A DNA stretch of 64,000 nt from Eoetvoesiella caeni (lineage in GTDB: Bacteria; Pseudomonadota; Gammaproteobacteria; Burkholderiales; Burkholderiaceae_B), in the NCBI RefSeq assembly GCF_003315175.1, contig NZ_QNRQ01000001.1, forward strand, positions 434,001 to 498,000, given 5' to 3'. Position numbers and translations under genes: made by a program. Positions 29,463-38,655 of the stretch are shown in pieces. The notes beneath the pieces are model-generated. The model did not search any database and was not told the origin of the DNA. It saw only the letters and a list, made by a program, of their open reading frames with translations. Position 1 is the first letter of the stretch, and every line of letters starts with the position of its first letter.

Positions 29463-30164
29463 CTACATGATCTTGCGGATGTCGTACAGCGAATGAACCC
29501 CGGCCAGGCCCAGGTCCATCTGCAGCCCGCTGGAAGCGTAAGACACGCTGGACACCTTGCCGTAGCTCAAGGCCTGGGCTGCGACCGTGCCGCCGTCGGC
29601 GTCGGTGGCGGCGACCTGCACGGTATAGGCGCCGTCGGGCATCATCGAGCCGGCATCGTCCTTGCCGTCCCACGACATCTGCAACACGCCCACGTCCTGG
29701 TTGACCAGATCCATCTTGCGCACGACCTTGCCGCTGCCGTCGTGTATGGTGACCGACATCTTGGCCGCGGGCGAAATGATATCCACGCCGAACGGGGTTG
29801 CTTCGGACGTCGTCACGCCGTCGACCGTGGAGCTGCCCAGCGAGATTTTCCCGCCCGGATACAGCACGCTCTTGCCAATAAGATTGGCCGCCTGCATGGA
29901 CTGCGACAAATCCATCTGGCCCGACAAAGCCAGCAAGGTGTTGTTCAACTGCGTAATTCCATTCACGGTTTCCAACTGGGCCAACTGCGAAGTGACCTGC
30001 GCGTTGTCCATGGGATTAAGCGGGTCCTGGTTCTTCAGTTGGGTAACCAGCAAAGTCATGAACCGGTCCTGCGTCTCGGCCACGCGCTGGTTCGTCGCGG
30101 CGCTGGCACCAGCCAAGCCGCCCGCGCTGACGGGGTTGTTAGCTGTTGGATTGACTGTAGCCAC
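29463..30164 (-). CDS. flgD: Hook cap (scaffold) protein FlgD
   Basis: Caps the growing hook and is needed for FlgE polymerisation. The 233-residue form starts with GTG at 30164, preceded by GGAG at ideal spacing, giving an ATVNPTANNPVSAGG N-terminus; the longest frame begins with TTG at 30176. Motifs include DRFMTLLVTQLKNQDPLNPM and a FlgD Ig-like end with the MSWDGKDDAGSMMPDGAYTV block. Confidence 0.93.
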   Translation of the reverse strand: MATVNPTANNPVSAGGLAGASAATNQRVAETQDRFMTLLVTQLKNQDPLNPMDNAQVTSQLAQLETVNGITQLNNTLLALSGQMDLSQSMQAANLIGKSVLYPGGKISLGSSTVDGVTTSEATPFGVDIISPAAKMSVTIHDGSGKVVRKMDLVNQDVGVLQMSWDGKDDAGSMMPDGAYTVQVAATDADGGTVAAQALSYGKVSSVSYASSGLQMDLGLAGVHSLYDIRKIM

Positions 30165-30246
30165 TGAATGCTCCAAATTAATAAACGGCTTTCTTGTAAA
30201 ACGGCAGCGTTAACCCGCAACCGTGAAAAAACGTAATAGCAGCGCC

Positions 30247-30663
30247 CTACTGTCCAATCGACAGTGTCCGCATCATCAAGCTCTTGGCCGTGTTGATCAC
30301 TTCCACATTCGCCTGATACGAGCGCGATGCCGAAATCATATTGACGGTTTCGGCCACGACGTCGACATTGGGCATGGTCACGTAGCCATCGGCGTTGGCC
30401 AAAGGATTCTTGGGGTCGTATTGCAGCCGCGGCGGCGCAGCGCTTTCAACCACTTCAGCCACGCGCACGCCGCCCACTGATTGCGAATAAGCCTGCCCCG
30501 GCGTGGGCGCCATCTGGAATACCACCTGGCGCGCCTTGTAGGGCTGGCCATCGGGGCCCACCACGCTGTCGGCATTGGCCATATTGCTGGCCGTGACGTT
30601 CATGCGCTGCGACTGCGCGGTAAGCGCCGATCCGGCGATCTGAAATATGCTCATTGAAGACAT
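30247..30663 (-). CDS. flgC: Proximal rod protein FlgC
   Basis: Rod component. The 138-residue protein starts at ATG 30663 with AGGA six bases upstream, shows [11 protein letters not shown] near the N-terminus and the C-terminal signature [18 protein letters not shown]. Size matches the family (about 134). Confidence 0.95.
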   Translation of the reverse strand: MSSMSIFQIAGSALTAQSQRMNVTASNMANADSVVGPDGQPYKARQVVFQMAPTPGQAYSQSVGGVRVAEVVESAAPPRLQYDPKNPLANADGYVTMPNVDVVAETVNMISASRSYQANVEVINTAKSLMMRTLSIGQ

Positions 30664-30675
30664 GGCTATCCTGGA

Positions 30676-31083
30676 TTACTGCTGCAGTGCTGCAAGCATG
30701 GTTTTGATGCGCTGCGAAATGATCGTCAGGTCGGACTGGTAGCGCAATGTGTTGTCCGCGAACTGCACCCGCTCGACATCCATGTCGACCGTATTGCCGT
30801 CCAGGCTGGGCTGCAAAGGCTGGCGGTATAACAGTTCGGCGGAATCGGGCGAAACGGCGGCACCGGGAATATGGCGCGCCGAGGTCAAGGCCAGCTTGGT
30901 GTCGGCCAGGCGCATGCGCTCGGTCATCACGTCTTGCAGGGCCGACTTGAAGTCGAAGTCGCGGGCCTTGTAATTGGGCGTATCCGCATTGGCAATATTC
31001 GACGCCAGGATTTCCTGGCGCTGCTGGCGCAAGTTGATGGCGGTCTGAAAAAAACCCAGGTCTTCACCAATACGATCTATCAT
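30676..31083 (-). CDS. flgB: Proximal rod protein FlgB
   Basis: Rod component that contacts FliE. The 135-residue protein starts at ATG 31083 ([20 protein letters not shown]) with [20 protein letters not shown] following. An in-frame extension to 31203 has no family support. It is the first gene of flgBCDEFGHIJ(KL), divergent from flgA. Confidence 0.95.
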   Translation of the reverse strand: MIDRIGEDLGFFQTAINLRQQRQEILASNIANADTPNYKARDFDFKSALQDVMTERMRLADTKLALTSARHIPGAAVSPDSAELLYRQPLQPSLDGNTVDMDVERVQFADNTLRYQSDLTIISQRIKTMLAALQQ

Positions 31084-31235
31084 GTCCGGTCTTTGATTAT
31101 GTATGGCGACATTGCTGTCGCGGCAAGTTACGACAAATAGTAAAGGCCGCCCGGTAAAGACAAAGTATGAAATAAGCCAGCATTTATCATCCAGTTCTCC
31201 CAATGCCCAATTGGCGCGGACTATAAAATGCTTGC

Positions 31236-31994
31236 ATGATCAGAATTTCCGTCGCCAGCCTAACCTTGCTTGCCTGCATGCATGCAATGGCCAGCACCGT
31301 GCCCGGCGCGATTGGCGCCCCAGCCGGGGCCGGGCCTTCTGCCGCAGGCGCGGACGCGGTCCCTGCGGCTGCGCAGCCCGAAGCCGTAAACTACGCCGAA
31401 AAAATCCACGCGTTTTTACTGGAACAGGCTGCCCCCTACGCCGGCACGGCGCAAATCAACGTCGAAGCGCCGGCCACCGACAGACTGGCGGCCTGCGAAC
31501 AATCCGAAGCTTTCCTGCCGCACGGAACCAAGCTGCGTTCGCGCATAAGCGTCGGCATCCGCTGCGTAGCGCCGCAAAGCTGGGTTGCCTATGCCCAGGC
31601 CAATATAAGTATTGAAGGCAATTACTATGTAACGGCCCATGCGCTTAAAGCGGGCACCACCCTGGGCCCCGAAGACCTTAGCCAGAGGTCCGGAGACCTG
31701 CTGCGCCTGCCCAATGGCATTGTGCTTGACCCCAGCCTGTTGATCGGCAGCATAACCACGCAACGGCTTGCCGCCGGGGCGACCATAAAGGCCAGCGCGC
31801 TGCGCGGCCCGGAATCGATTTTGCGCGGACAGGCTGTACGCCTGGAGGCCCGCGGCGCGGGCTTTGTCGCCACCAGCGACGGCAAAGCCATGCAAAACGG
31901 CGAACCTGGCAGCCAGATCCAGGTGCGCACGGCCTCCGGCCAGACAGTCAGCGGTACTGTGATCAACTCACATACCGTCCTGGTCCTGATGTAA
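31236..31994 (+). CDS. flgA: P-ring assembly chaperone FlgA
   Basis: Periplasmic chaperone for FlgI. The 252-residue precursor has a signal peptide ending near HAMAS, an Ala/Pro/Gly-rich linker and a C-terminal SAF/FlgA domain with [20 protein letters not shown] and [20 protein letters not shown]. It is divergent from flgB across about 150 bp. Confidence 0.93.
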   Translation: MIRISVASLTLLACMHAMASTVPGAIGAPAGAGPSAAGADAVPAAAQPEAVNYAEKIHAFLLEQAAPYAGTAQINVEAPATDRLAACEQSEAFLPHGTKLRSRISVGIRCVAPQSWVAYAQANISIEGNYYVTAHALKAGTTLGPEDLSQRSGDLLRLPNGIVLDPSLLIGSITTQRLAAGATIKASALRGPESILRGQAVRLEARGAGFVATSDGKAMQNGEPGSQIQVRTASGQTVSGTVINSHTVLVLM

Positions 31995-32046
31995 CTGTAT
32001 GAATGTATTAAACTAGTTCAAGCCTTGCCGTTTTAAGTTCCGCCGC

Positions 32047-32073
32047 TAAAGTTTCCGCCCCCGCGGCCGTTAC
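32047..32073 (+). promoter_or_regulatory. Sigma-28 (FliA) promoter of flgM-flgN
   Basis: TAAAGTTT (32047-32054), an 11-bp spacer and GCCGTTAC (32066-32073) give a near-consensus FliA promoter 48 bp upstream of the flgM start. This places the anti-sigma gene under its own target sigma factor, a negative feedback loop known in enterics. Confidence 0.85.
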
Positions 32074-32120
32074 CAGCTATATACGAATCACAGTACCCTA
32101 CCGCCCGTTCGGAGTCCCAC

Positions 32121-32402
32121 TTGAAGATCTCATCTTCCCTCAAAAACGAAGTCGTCAACGCCCCATCCGCTACACGCGGCAATGCAGGCGCGGCTCCGGC
32201 CAATACCGCCGCAGGCGGCAAAAGCACGGTCGACCTCAGTGCCACGGCCCGCAGCCTGGCCAGCCTGCAAAACGGCGACAACGACGTAAACCTGGAACGT
32301 GTGCGTGAAATCAGCGACGCCATCGCGGCCGGCAAGCTCAAGGTAGATCCCAGCCGCATCGCCGACTCGCTGCTGGCCAGCGTACGCGAACTCCTGAAAT
32401 AA
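32121..32402 (+). CDS. flgM: Anti-sigma-28 factor FlgM
   Basis: Binds and inhibits FliA until it is exported through the finished hook. The 93-residue protein starts with a TTG at 32121, preceded by GGAG seven bases upstream; no ATG is available in the N-terminal region. The FliA-binding C-terminal half reads VNLERVREISDAIAAGKLKV, then DPSRIADSLLASVRELL. The weak start codon may limit FlgM level (inference). Confidence 0.93.
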   Translation: MKISSSLKNEVVNAPSATRGNAGAAPANTAAGGKSTVDLSATARSLASLQNGDNDVNLERVREISDAIAAGKLKVDPSRIADSLLASVRELLK

Positions 32403-32417
32403 GGCGCTTTCGCCACC

Positions 32418-32885
32418 ATGTCCATTCACGCCCTGCAAACAAGCCTGCAACACGAAACCGGCCTGATCGAGCAATTTATCGTTATCCTTGAAGCAGAAGC
32501 CTCCACCCTGCTTGAACCAGGCGGCAACGAAGCTCTGGAAGCCTCTACACACGCCAAGAACGAATTGGCCGGGCAGCTTGCCCAAGCCAGCGCCGCGCGG
32601 GACGCCTTGTTAGCGCAGCTTGGCTACAGTGCCGGCAAAGCGGGGCTGGACACTGCAGGGCTGTCCAGCCCGCAGCTTCAAGCGGTTACCGGCAATTTGT
32701 TCGAACTGGCCGAACGCGCGCGCCAGCTTAATGCCGCCAATGGCTACATTATTGAAACTTTCCTGAAATACAACCAGCAGGCCCTGGACACTTTGCGTGG
32801 TTTGGCGGGCATCGGCAATCTATACGATGCCAGCGGGCGCGCGCAGAATGCCCCCTCCAAAGCCAAAGGCATCCGCGCCGGCTAA
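32418..32885 (+). CDS. flgN: FlgK/FlgL export chaperone FlgN
   Basis: Cytoplasmic chaperone that escorts the junction proteins FlgK and FlgL. The 155-residue helical protein shows the FlgN pattern with LFELAERARQLNAANGYIIE and follows flgM by 15 bp. It converges on flhF, which ends 23 bp away. Confidence 0.9.
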   Translation: MSIHALQTSLQHETGLIEQFIVILEAEASTLLEPGGNEALEASTHAKNELAGQLAQASAARDALLAQLGYSAGKAGLDTAGLSSPQLQAVTGNLFELAERARQLNAANGYIIETFLKYNQQALDTLRGLAGIGNLYDASGRAQNAPSKAKGIRAG

Positions 32886-32907
32886 AAGCCCGCGGCCATG
32901 GGCGGAA

Positions 32908-35268
32908 TCAAGCCGTCATTTCCTTCAGGGCAAACAGCTTCATCATCATCGACGCCGCCACCGGCGCATTCAAGGCCTCTTTGCCGGCCAAAACCTGCAA
33001 TACCTCACGCACCTGGCCAGCTCCCGCACCGTGCATCGCCTGCCATACGGCCAGGCCCGCCTGGGACGCAAGCAACGCGCGCCGCAGCTCGGGCTGAGTC
33101 TGGCCGCCCTGGCCCAAAAGCTGCCATAAACGCGCCGTGTAGCGCAGCGCGGCCTTGGATTCGTGCTGCGCCACCAGCCATTGGGCCAGCGTTTCGATCG
33201 GCACGCCGCCTGCGGGTATATTGCTAAGTCCGTGCATGGTTTTAAGCAAGGCCCCATCGCTGCGCCGTATCACACGTACCGCCGCCAACTGCGCCGGCAA
33301 CGCGCTGACTTGCCGGCCCGCCAGCGAAACATTGGCGTGGCCTATCCAGATCACGCAGTCTTGTACAGGATAGCCGCACACCTGCTCCAGGTTAAGGTCC
33401 GAACCGGTCGACGACGCCGGCCGATAGGTCAGCGTCTTGAGCATGGCGCCCACTGTCGTCGGGCAGGATTCGGCATCCAGTATTCTTGTAGAAGCCGGAC
33501 ACTGCACAAGCCAAAAAGCCCCCATTGCCGACAAAGTGCGCCATACCGCTTGCGTACCGCCTTCGAACAGATGTATCAGCGGCAATTTCAGCTGCTCCTG
33601 GACGAAACCGACTTGCTGTCGCAGAAGGTCGCCGGCTGCCGGCTGCATCAACCCCGATTCCCCGTCGGACGATTGCCAGCCCTGGGGCAAGGCAAGCTGC
33701 TGCATGGGAGCAACCATTGCTTGGGCACGCTCATCCAATAGAAAGGTAGTTCGCAGACGCCCCGCCGAACCGGCAGCCGTCCTGAGGGCAACCTGATCAT
33801 GGACGGCCAGCACATGGGCATTGCCGGCGGTTCCGGCCTGGCCTTGCACGTTCCGCAACAACCTCTCGGTAAGCAGCGAAAGCGGCGTGGCGGTTTCCTG
33901 GGGCAAGGCGTAGCCGCGCCACAAATCGTATGCCTGCGAGCAAGCCGGCGCCTCATCGATATAGGCGCAGGCAGCCTGAAGGTCGGCTTCGCGCAGCGGC
34001 TGGCCGTCGCCCATGGCGGCCAGCAAGCCGGGCAGCAGTTGCCGACGCCGAGTTTCAGCCGCGGCCCCGGCCGACTCGTCGGCGGGGGCTTTCGTCATGG
34101 ACAATAGCGCGGCAAAATCCGCTTCAGTGGGCGCATACAAGGCATGCGCCGCCGACTGCTGGGCCAAGGCGCGCTCGACCAGTTCCTGCGCTCCAAGAAA
34201 TAGCAGATTCTCGGGTACCTTCTGCCCATTGGAAACATAGCAGATAGGCAACTGATAGCGGATAGCCGTGTCCAGGCATGCTCCCAGGCGCGCCGCCTCA
34301 TCCACTTTGGTAATGATGCATCCGCGCAATGGGCTGCCGCCATCGTTGGAATATGTGCGCGCCACTTCGTCCAGCGTATCGCCGTGACTGGAGGCATTGA
34401 GCACCACAAGACGATTGACCTTGCGGCCCGCCTGGGCCAGCATGGCAGCCTGCTCGGAAACGTAGCGGTCGCGCTGACTGATTCCCATATTGTCGACAAG
34501 TATCAACTGCTCGGGCGCCACGCCGGCCACAATGCGCCTTAGCTCCTCGGCATCCTGAACAATATGCACCGGAACCCGCATCAGCTCACCGTAGATCTTC
34601 AGTTGCTCGTGCGCGCCGATACGATAAGTATCGGTCGTCAGCAAAACCACTTTGTCAGGGCCGAAACGCTTTACGCAACGGGCCGCCAACTTGGCCAGCG
34701 TCGTCGTCTTGCCGACCCCGGTCGGGCCCACCAGCGCCACCACCGCTCCCGGAACCCAAAGGCTTTCCTCGCTGTCCAGCACAGGCAAATGCGTTGTCAG
34801 CTCGCCACGGGCCCATTGCAAGGCCGCCCTGCCGGACAAACCTTCGGGCAGGCGCTTGAGCATGGCGCGCAACAAGGCGGTGCTGAAGCCCAGACTCATC
34901 AAGGTCTGGAACAGATGCACCGCCTGCGGCGCGCGCCTTAAATGGTTGCCCCACAACACTTCGTCCATGCGCGCTTCAAGGGCGCCGCGCATGGCGCCGA
35001 TTGCATCGACCACGTCGACGCCGGGCGCGGGCGCGGCGGCCGGCGCCGGCTGGCGCATTGGTGCCAAACGCTGCGGCACCGCCGGCTCGGCCGCTGGCGC
35101 TGGCGGGGCGGCGGCCATCTGCGACGCCGACGTTTGGTCGGTCGCAAGGATCTCAACGCCGCCGTTGACGCGGCGGTTCGATACGATAAGCGCTTCCTCT
35201 CCCAGGGCCATGCGCACCTGGCGCATGGCTTCACGGCTGGTCGTGCCAAAAAAACGGCTTATGTTCAC
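32908..35268 (-). CDS. flhF: SRP-type GTPase FlhF with long C-terminal extension
   Basis: Controls flagellar position and number in polar flagellates. The 786-residue protein has the N-terminal B domain (1-45), a Pro/Ala linker, and an NG GTPase domain with P-loop GPTGVGKTTT (181-190), TTDTYRIGAHEQL, and TKVD (320-323). At the G3 position it reads DNMG (259-262) where the family usually has DTxG. About 415 residues follow the GTPase, ending LKEMTA, with no domain I recognise. It starts with GTG, overlapping the flhA stop by 4 bp. The usual partner FlhG is not in the window. Confidence 0.92.
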   Translation of the reverse strand: MNISRFFGTTSREAMRQVRMALGEEALIVSNRRVNGGVEILATDQTSASQMAAAPPAPAAEPAVPQRLAPMRQPAPAAAPAPGVDVVDAIGAMRGALEARMDEVLWGNHLRRAPQAVHLFQTLMSLGFSTALLRAMLKRLPEGLSGRAALQWARGELTTHLPVLDSEESLWVPGAVVALVGPTGVGKTTTLAKLAARCVKRFGPDKVVLLTTDTYRIGAHEQLKIYGELMRVPVHIVQDAEELRRIVAGVAPEQLILVDNMGISQRDRYVSEQAAMLAQAGRKVNRLVVLNASSHGDTLDEVARTYSNDGGSPLRGCIITKVDEAARLGACLDTAIRYQLPICYVSNGQKVPENLLFLGAQELVERALAQQSAAHALYAPTEADFAALLSMTKAPADESAGAAAETRRRQLLPGLLAAMGDGQPLREADLQAACAYIDEAPACSQAYDLWRGYALPQETATPLSLLTERLLRNVQGQAGTAGNAHVLAVHDQVALRTAAGSAGRLRTTFLLDERAQAMVAPMQQLALPQGWQSSDGESGLMQPAAGDLLRQQVGFVQEQLKLPLIHLFEGGTQAVWRTLSAMGAFWLVQCPASTRILDAESCPTTVGAMLKTLTYRPASSTGSDLNLEQVCGYPVQDCVIWIGHANVSLAGRQVSALPAQLAAVRVIRRSDGALLKTMHGLSNIPAGGVPIETLAQWLVAQHESKAALRYTARLWQLLGQGGQTQPELRRALLASQAGLAVWQAMHGAGAGQVREVLQVLAGKEALNAPVAASMMMKLFALKEMTA

Positions 35269-37379
35269 GCTTGAGTCCCGCCTATTACCGTCGTCACGCG
35301 CAGCATGCGCTCATCGGGAATTTCATAATTGGACAACACACCCAACTGAGGCAAATGATGGCGCAAGAAGCGCGAAAGCGAGGCGCGCAAGACAGGCGGC
35401 ACCACCAGCACCGGCGCATCGCCGTTTTCCTCTTGCGTCTGGACGGCGCGCTGGGCATCCTGCAGCACAGTTTCGGCCAGCCCGGGTTCGAGCACGCCGC
35501 TGCTGGTCAGCGCCTGGGCGAGCACGCGCTCCAGGCGCGGGTCCAGCCCTATGACGCGCAAGTCGCCCTCGCCCGGGAACCATTGCTGGACAATGGCCCG
35601 GCCCAGGGCCACGCGCACCAGGGACAGCAGCTCGGCCGGGTCGGGGCCGGTTCCGTTCGGGTTCAAGGCGGCCAGGCGGGGCGCATGCTCGACCAAGGTC
35701 TCGATAATTGTGCGGGCATCGCGGATAGGCACTTCCTCGTCCAGCAAGCCGCGCAGCAGCTTCTGCAGCAGCGACAGGCTGACCACCTTGGGCACTAGGT
35801 CCTCCACCAGCTTCGGCGACTCTTTGCCGATGTGATCCAGCAATTGCTGGACTTCCTGGCGACCCAGCAGATTGGCGCCATAGCGATGCATTAAATGATT
35901 CAAGTGAGTGGCAATGACCGTACCGGCATCCACAACGGTATAGCCGGCAATTTGCGCCTGTTCGCGCAGGGAAACATCGATCCAGACAGCAGGCAGGCCG
36001 AAAGCCGGATCGGTAGTGACCTTGCCGGGCAGCTTCATGGCGACTTCGCCCGGGTCGATGGCCAGCCATTGGTCCGGCGTGGCTGCGCCGCGTCCCACCT
36101 CGACGCCAGACAGCAGAATGCGGTATTCGGTGGGCTTGAGCTCGAGATTGTCGCGAATGTGCACGACCGGCGGCAAGAATCCCATGTCCTGGGCGAACTT
36201 CTTGCGCAAGCTGCGGATGCGATGCAGCAACTCGCCATTTTGCGCATGATCGACCAAAGAGATAAGCCGGTAACCGACCTCCAGTCCCAGCGGATCCACC
36301 AGCGCCACATCGCTCCAGCTGGCCTCCGCCGCCGCGGCCTCCACGGCAGCCTGGTTCTTCATGGGTTCGTCCGCCAGCGCGGCTTTTTCTTCCTGCTGGC
36401 GCTTGTACACCACCCAGCCCGCGCCGGCCAGAATGGCGGCCAGCAGCAGGAAAGCAAAGTGCGGCATGTTGGGAATCAGCCCCATCAGGGTCAGGATACC
36501 CGCGGTAATGAACATGACGGCCGGATTCGCAAACAACTGGCTGACCATTTGCTGGCCCACGTCCTGCTCGGTGGCCACACGCGACACCACCACGCCCGCC
36601 GCCGTCGAAATGACCAGCGCCGGAATTTGGGCCACCAGGCCGTCGCCGATGGTAAGCAAGGTATACACGCGCCCCGCATCGGAAAAGCTCAAGCCGTGCT
36701 GGGCCACGCCCACAATCAGCCCGCCGATTACGTTGATCACCATAATCAGCAGGCCGGCAACGGCGTCGCCGCGCACAAACTTGCTGGCGCCGTCCATCGA
36801 CCCATAGAACTCGGCCTCTTGCGCAACTTCGACGCGCCGCTTGCGGGCGTCGTCCTCGCCGATAAGACCGGCATTGAGATCGGCGTCGATGGCCATCTGC
36901 TTGCCCGGCATTGCGTCCAGCGTGAAGCGCGCGCCGACCTCGGCGATGCGGCCCGCGCCTTTGGTGATTACGACAAAGTTGATAATGACCAGAATGACGA
37001 AAACAATGATCCCGACGGCAAAATTGCCGCCCACCAGAAAATGGCCGAATGCCTCGATGACCTGTCCTGCCGCGTCCGGGCCCTTATGCCCATGCAGCAA
37101 TACCACGCGTGTCGAGGCGACGTTCAGGGCCAGCCGCAGCAGCGTGGCAAACAGCAACACCGCCGGAAAGGCGGCGAAGTCCAGCGGCTTCTTGGTGAAC
37201 ATCGCCACCAGCAGAATGATCACCGACAAGGAAATATTGAAGGTAAACAGCAAGTCCAGAATGACCGGAGGCAGGGGCAGTATCATCATGCCCAGCACCA
37301 TCAGGATCAGAACCGGACCGGCCAGCAGGCGCGCATGCTGAGCGCCGTCGTTCTTCAGTAAAGCTAGAAAACTATTCAT
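35265..37379 (-). CDS. flhA: Flagellar export gate protein FlhA
   Basis: Largest export-gate subunit, a nonameric ring that docks chaperone-substrate complexes and uses proton motive force. The 704-residue protein has about eight N-terminal TM helices, the FHIPEP signature region (VVITKGAGRIAEVGARFTLD, then MPGKQMAIDADLNAGLI) and a large cytoplasmic domain. It overlaps flhB upstream and flhF downstream by 4 bp each. Confidence 0.97.
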   Translation of the reverse strand: MNSFLALLKNDGAQHARLLAGPVLILMVLGMMILPLPPVILDLLFTFNISLSVIILLVAMFTKKPLDFAAFPAVLLFATLLRLALNVASTRVVLLHGHKGPDAAGQVIEAFGHFLVGGNFAVGIIVFVILVIINFVVITKGAGRIAEVGARFTLDAMPGKQMAIDADLNAGLIGEDDARKRRVEVAQEAEFYGSMDGASKFVRGDAVAGLLIMVINVIGGLIVGVAQHGLSFSDAGRVYTLLTIGDGLVAQIPALVISTAAGVVVSRVATEQDVGQQMVSQLFANPAVMFITAGILTLMGLIPNMPHFAFLLLAAILAGAGWVVYKRQQEEKAALADEPMKNQAAVEAAAAEASWSDVALVDPLGLEVGYRLISLVDHAQNGELLHRIRSLRKKFAQDMGFLPPVVHIRDNLELKPTEYRILLSGVEVGRGAATPDQWLAIDPGEVAMKLPGKVTTDPAFGLPAVWIDVSLREQAQIAGYTVVDAGTVIATHLNHLMHRYGANLLGRQEVQQLLDHIGKESPKLVEDLVPKVVSLSLLQKLLRGLLDEEVPIRDARTIIETLVEHAPRLAALNPNGTGPDPAELLSLVRVALGRAIVQQWFPGEGDLRVIGLDPRLERVLAQALTSSGVLEPGLAETVLQDAQRAVQTQEENGDAPVLVVPPVLRASLSRFLRHHLPQLGVLSNYEIPDERMLRVTTVIGGTQA

Positions 37380-38536
37380 GAATTAGTCGTAATAGGCCCG
37401 GCCGGGCTTTCGGGATCGAAACCGGACGGGACAGATAAATCGGCGGGCTGGATCGGTTCGGCGCCCAGCCCTGAATTCCAGGTGCGCAACTGGTAAACCC
37501 AGGCAAGCACTTCGGCAACCGCCGAGTACAGCTCGGCCGGGATCTCTTGTCCCAGCTCGACATTGTGATGCAGGGCGCGCGCCAAAGGCGGCGCGCTCAG
37601 CATCGGCACTTTATGCTCTTGCGCGAACTGGCGAATCCGGGCGGCCACCAGGTTCGAGCCCTTGGCCACCACCCTGGGCGCTCCGCCCGAGCCATCCTGG
37701 TACTTCAGTGCCACAGCGTAATGCGTGGGATTGGTCACAACCACATCGGCGCCGGGCACCTCGGACATCATGCGCCGGCGCGCCATCGCGCGTTGCTGCT
37801 GGCGGATTCGCCCCTTTACATGCGGGTCGCCTTCGCTTTCCTTGTGTTCCTGCTTGACGTCTTCGCGCGACATCCGGAGCTTTTTATAATGGCTCCACAA
37901 CTGCCAGGGCGCATCGATGGCGACAATCAAGAACAAAGCCGCCACGATCAGGGCGCAACACAAGGCCACCAACTGCAATCCTCTGGTCAGCGCTTCGGTC
38001 GGCGTCGCATGCATCAGCGACATCATTTCGTCCAGATAATGCATGATGACGGCCGCTCCGATCAGACCGATTACCGCGGCCTTAAGCAGCGTTTTGACAA
38101 GTTCGACCCCGGTTTGCGCCGAAAACATGCGGGCTACGCCCTTGAACGGATTCAGGCGTTCGAACTTGGGCTCCAGCGCCTTGGTCGAGAACAAAAAGCC
38201 GCCCAGCGCCACCGAAGAGAAGATCGCCACCACCACCAGGGTGCCGAATACCGGCAGCATTCCTTTCAGGGCCTGCCACGCAGAATCCACGGCAACCGAG
38301 GTCATGACCGCCGTATCGCGCCCGACCCTCAGGTCGAACCACAACCCCGAGCGCAGAACTCCGCGCAGAGTCTGAAAGACCTGGCCGCCGGTGAACCACA
38401 GCGCGGCCACGCCCGCGGCCAACAACATAAAGGTGTTCAGCTCGCGCGAACGGACGATCTGCCCCTCTTCCCGCGCCTTTTCCAGGCGCCTCGGAGTGGC
38501 GGATTCGGTCTTTTCGAGATCGCTGTCCTCAGCCAT
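37376..38536 (-). CDS. flhB: Flagellar export switch protein FlhB
   Basis: Membrane export component that sets substrate specificity after autocleavage. The 386-residue protein has four TM helices and the cleavage motif NPTH at 269-272, the same positions as in E. coli. The cytoplasmic part ends with an extra Pro/Ser-rich tail. Compare the free FlhB-C-like protein at 5934-6224. Confidence 0.97.
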   Translation of the reverse strand: MAEDSDLEKTESATPRRLEKAREEGQIVRSRELNTFMLLAAGVAALWFTGGQVFQTLRGVLRSGLWFDLRVGRDTAVMTSVAVDSAWQALKGMLPVFGTLVVVAIFSSVALGGFLFSTKALEPKFERLNPFKGVARMFSAQTGVELVKTLLKAAVIGLIGAAVIMHYLDEMMSLMHATPTEALTRGLQLVALCCALIVAALFLIVAIDAPWQLWSHYKKLRMSREDVKQEHKESEGDPHVKGRIRQQQRAMARRRMMSEVPGADVVVTNPTHYAVALKYQDGSGGAPRVVAKGSNLVAARIRQFAQEHKVPMLSAPPLARALHHNVELGQEIPAELYSAVAEVLAWVYQLRTWNSGLGAEPIQPADLSVPSGFDPESPAGPITTNS

Positions 38537-38655
38537 GCATCATCACAATCGTGCTATCTTGGGCACCATTCTATAGATGCCGGCAAGACACGATAGACAA
38601 AGCAAAGCCTATAAAAGGCGCTTAATTCCGCTAAAGCTTTAGCGCAGCACGTTTT

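Noticed and set aside
35895-37361. 488-codon plus-strand frame opposite flhA
   Set aside because: Antisense to flhA, His/Gln-rich composition typical of a shadow frame, no ribosome site or family match.
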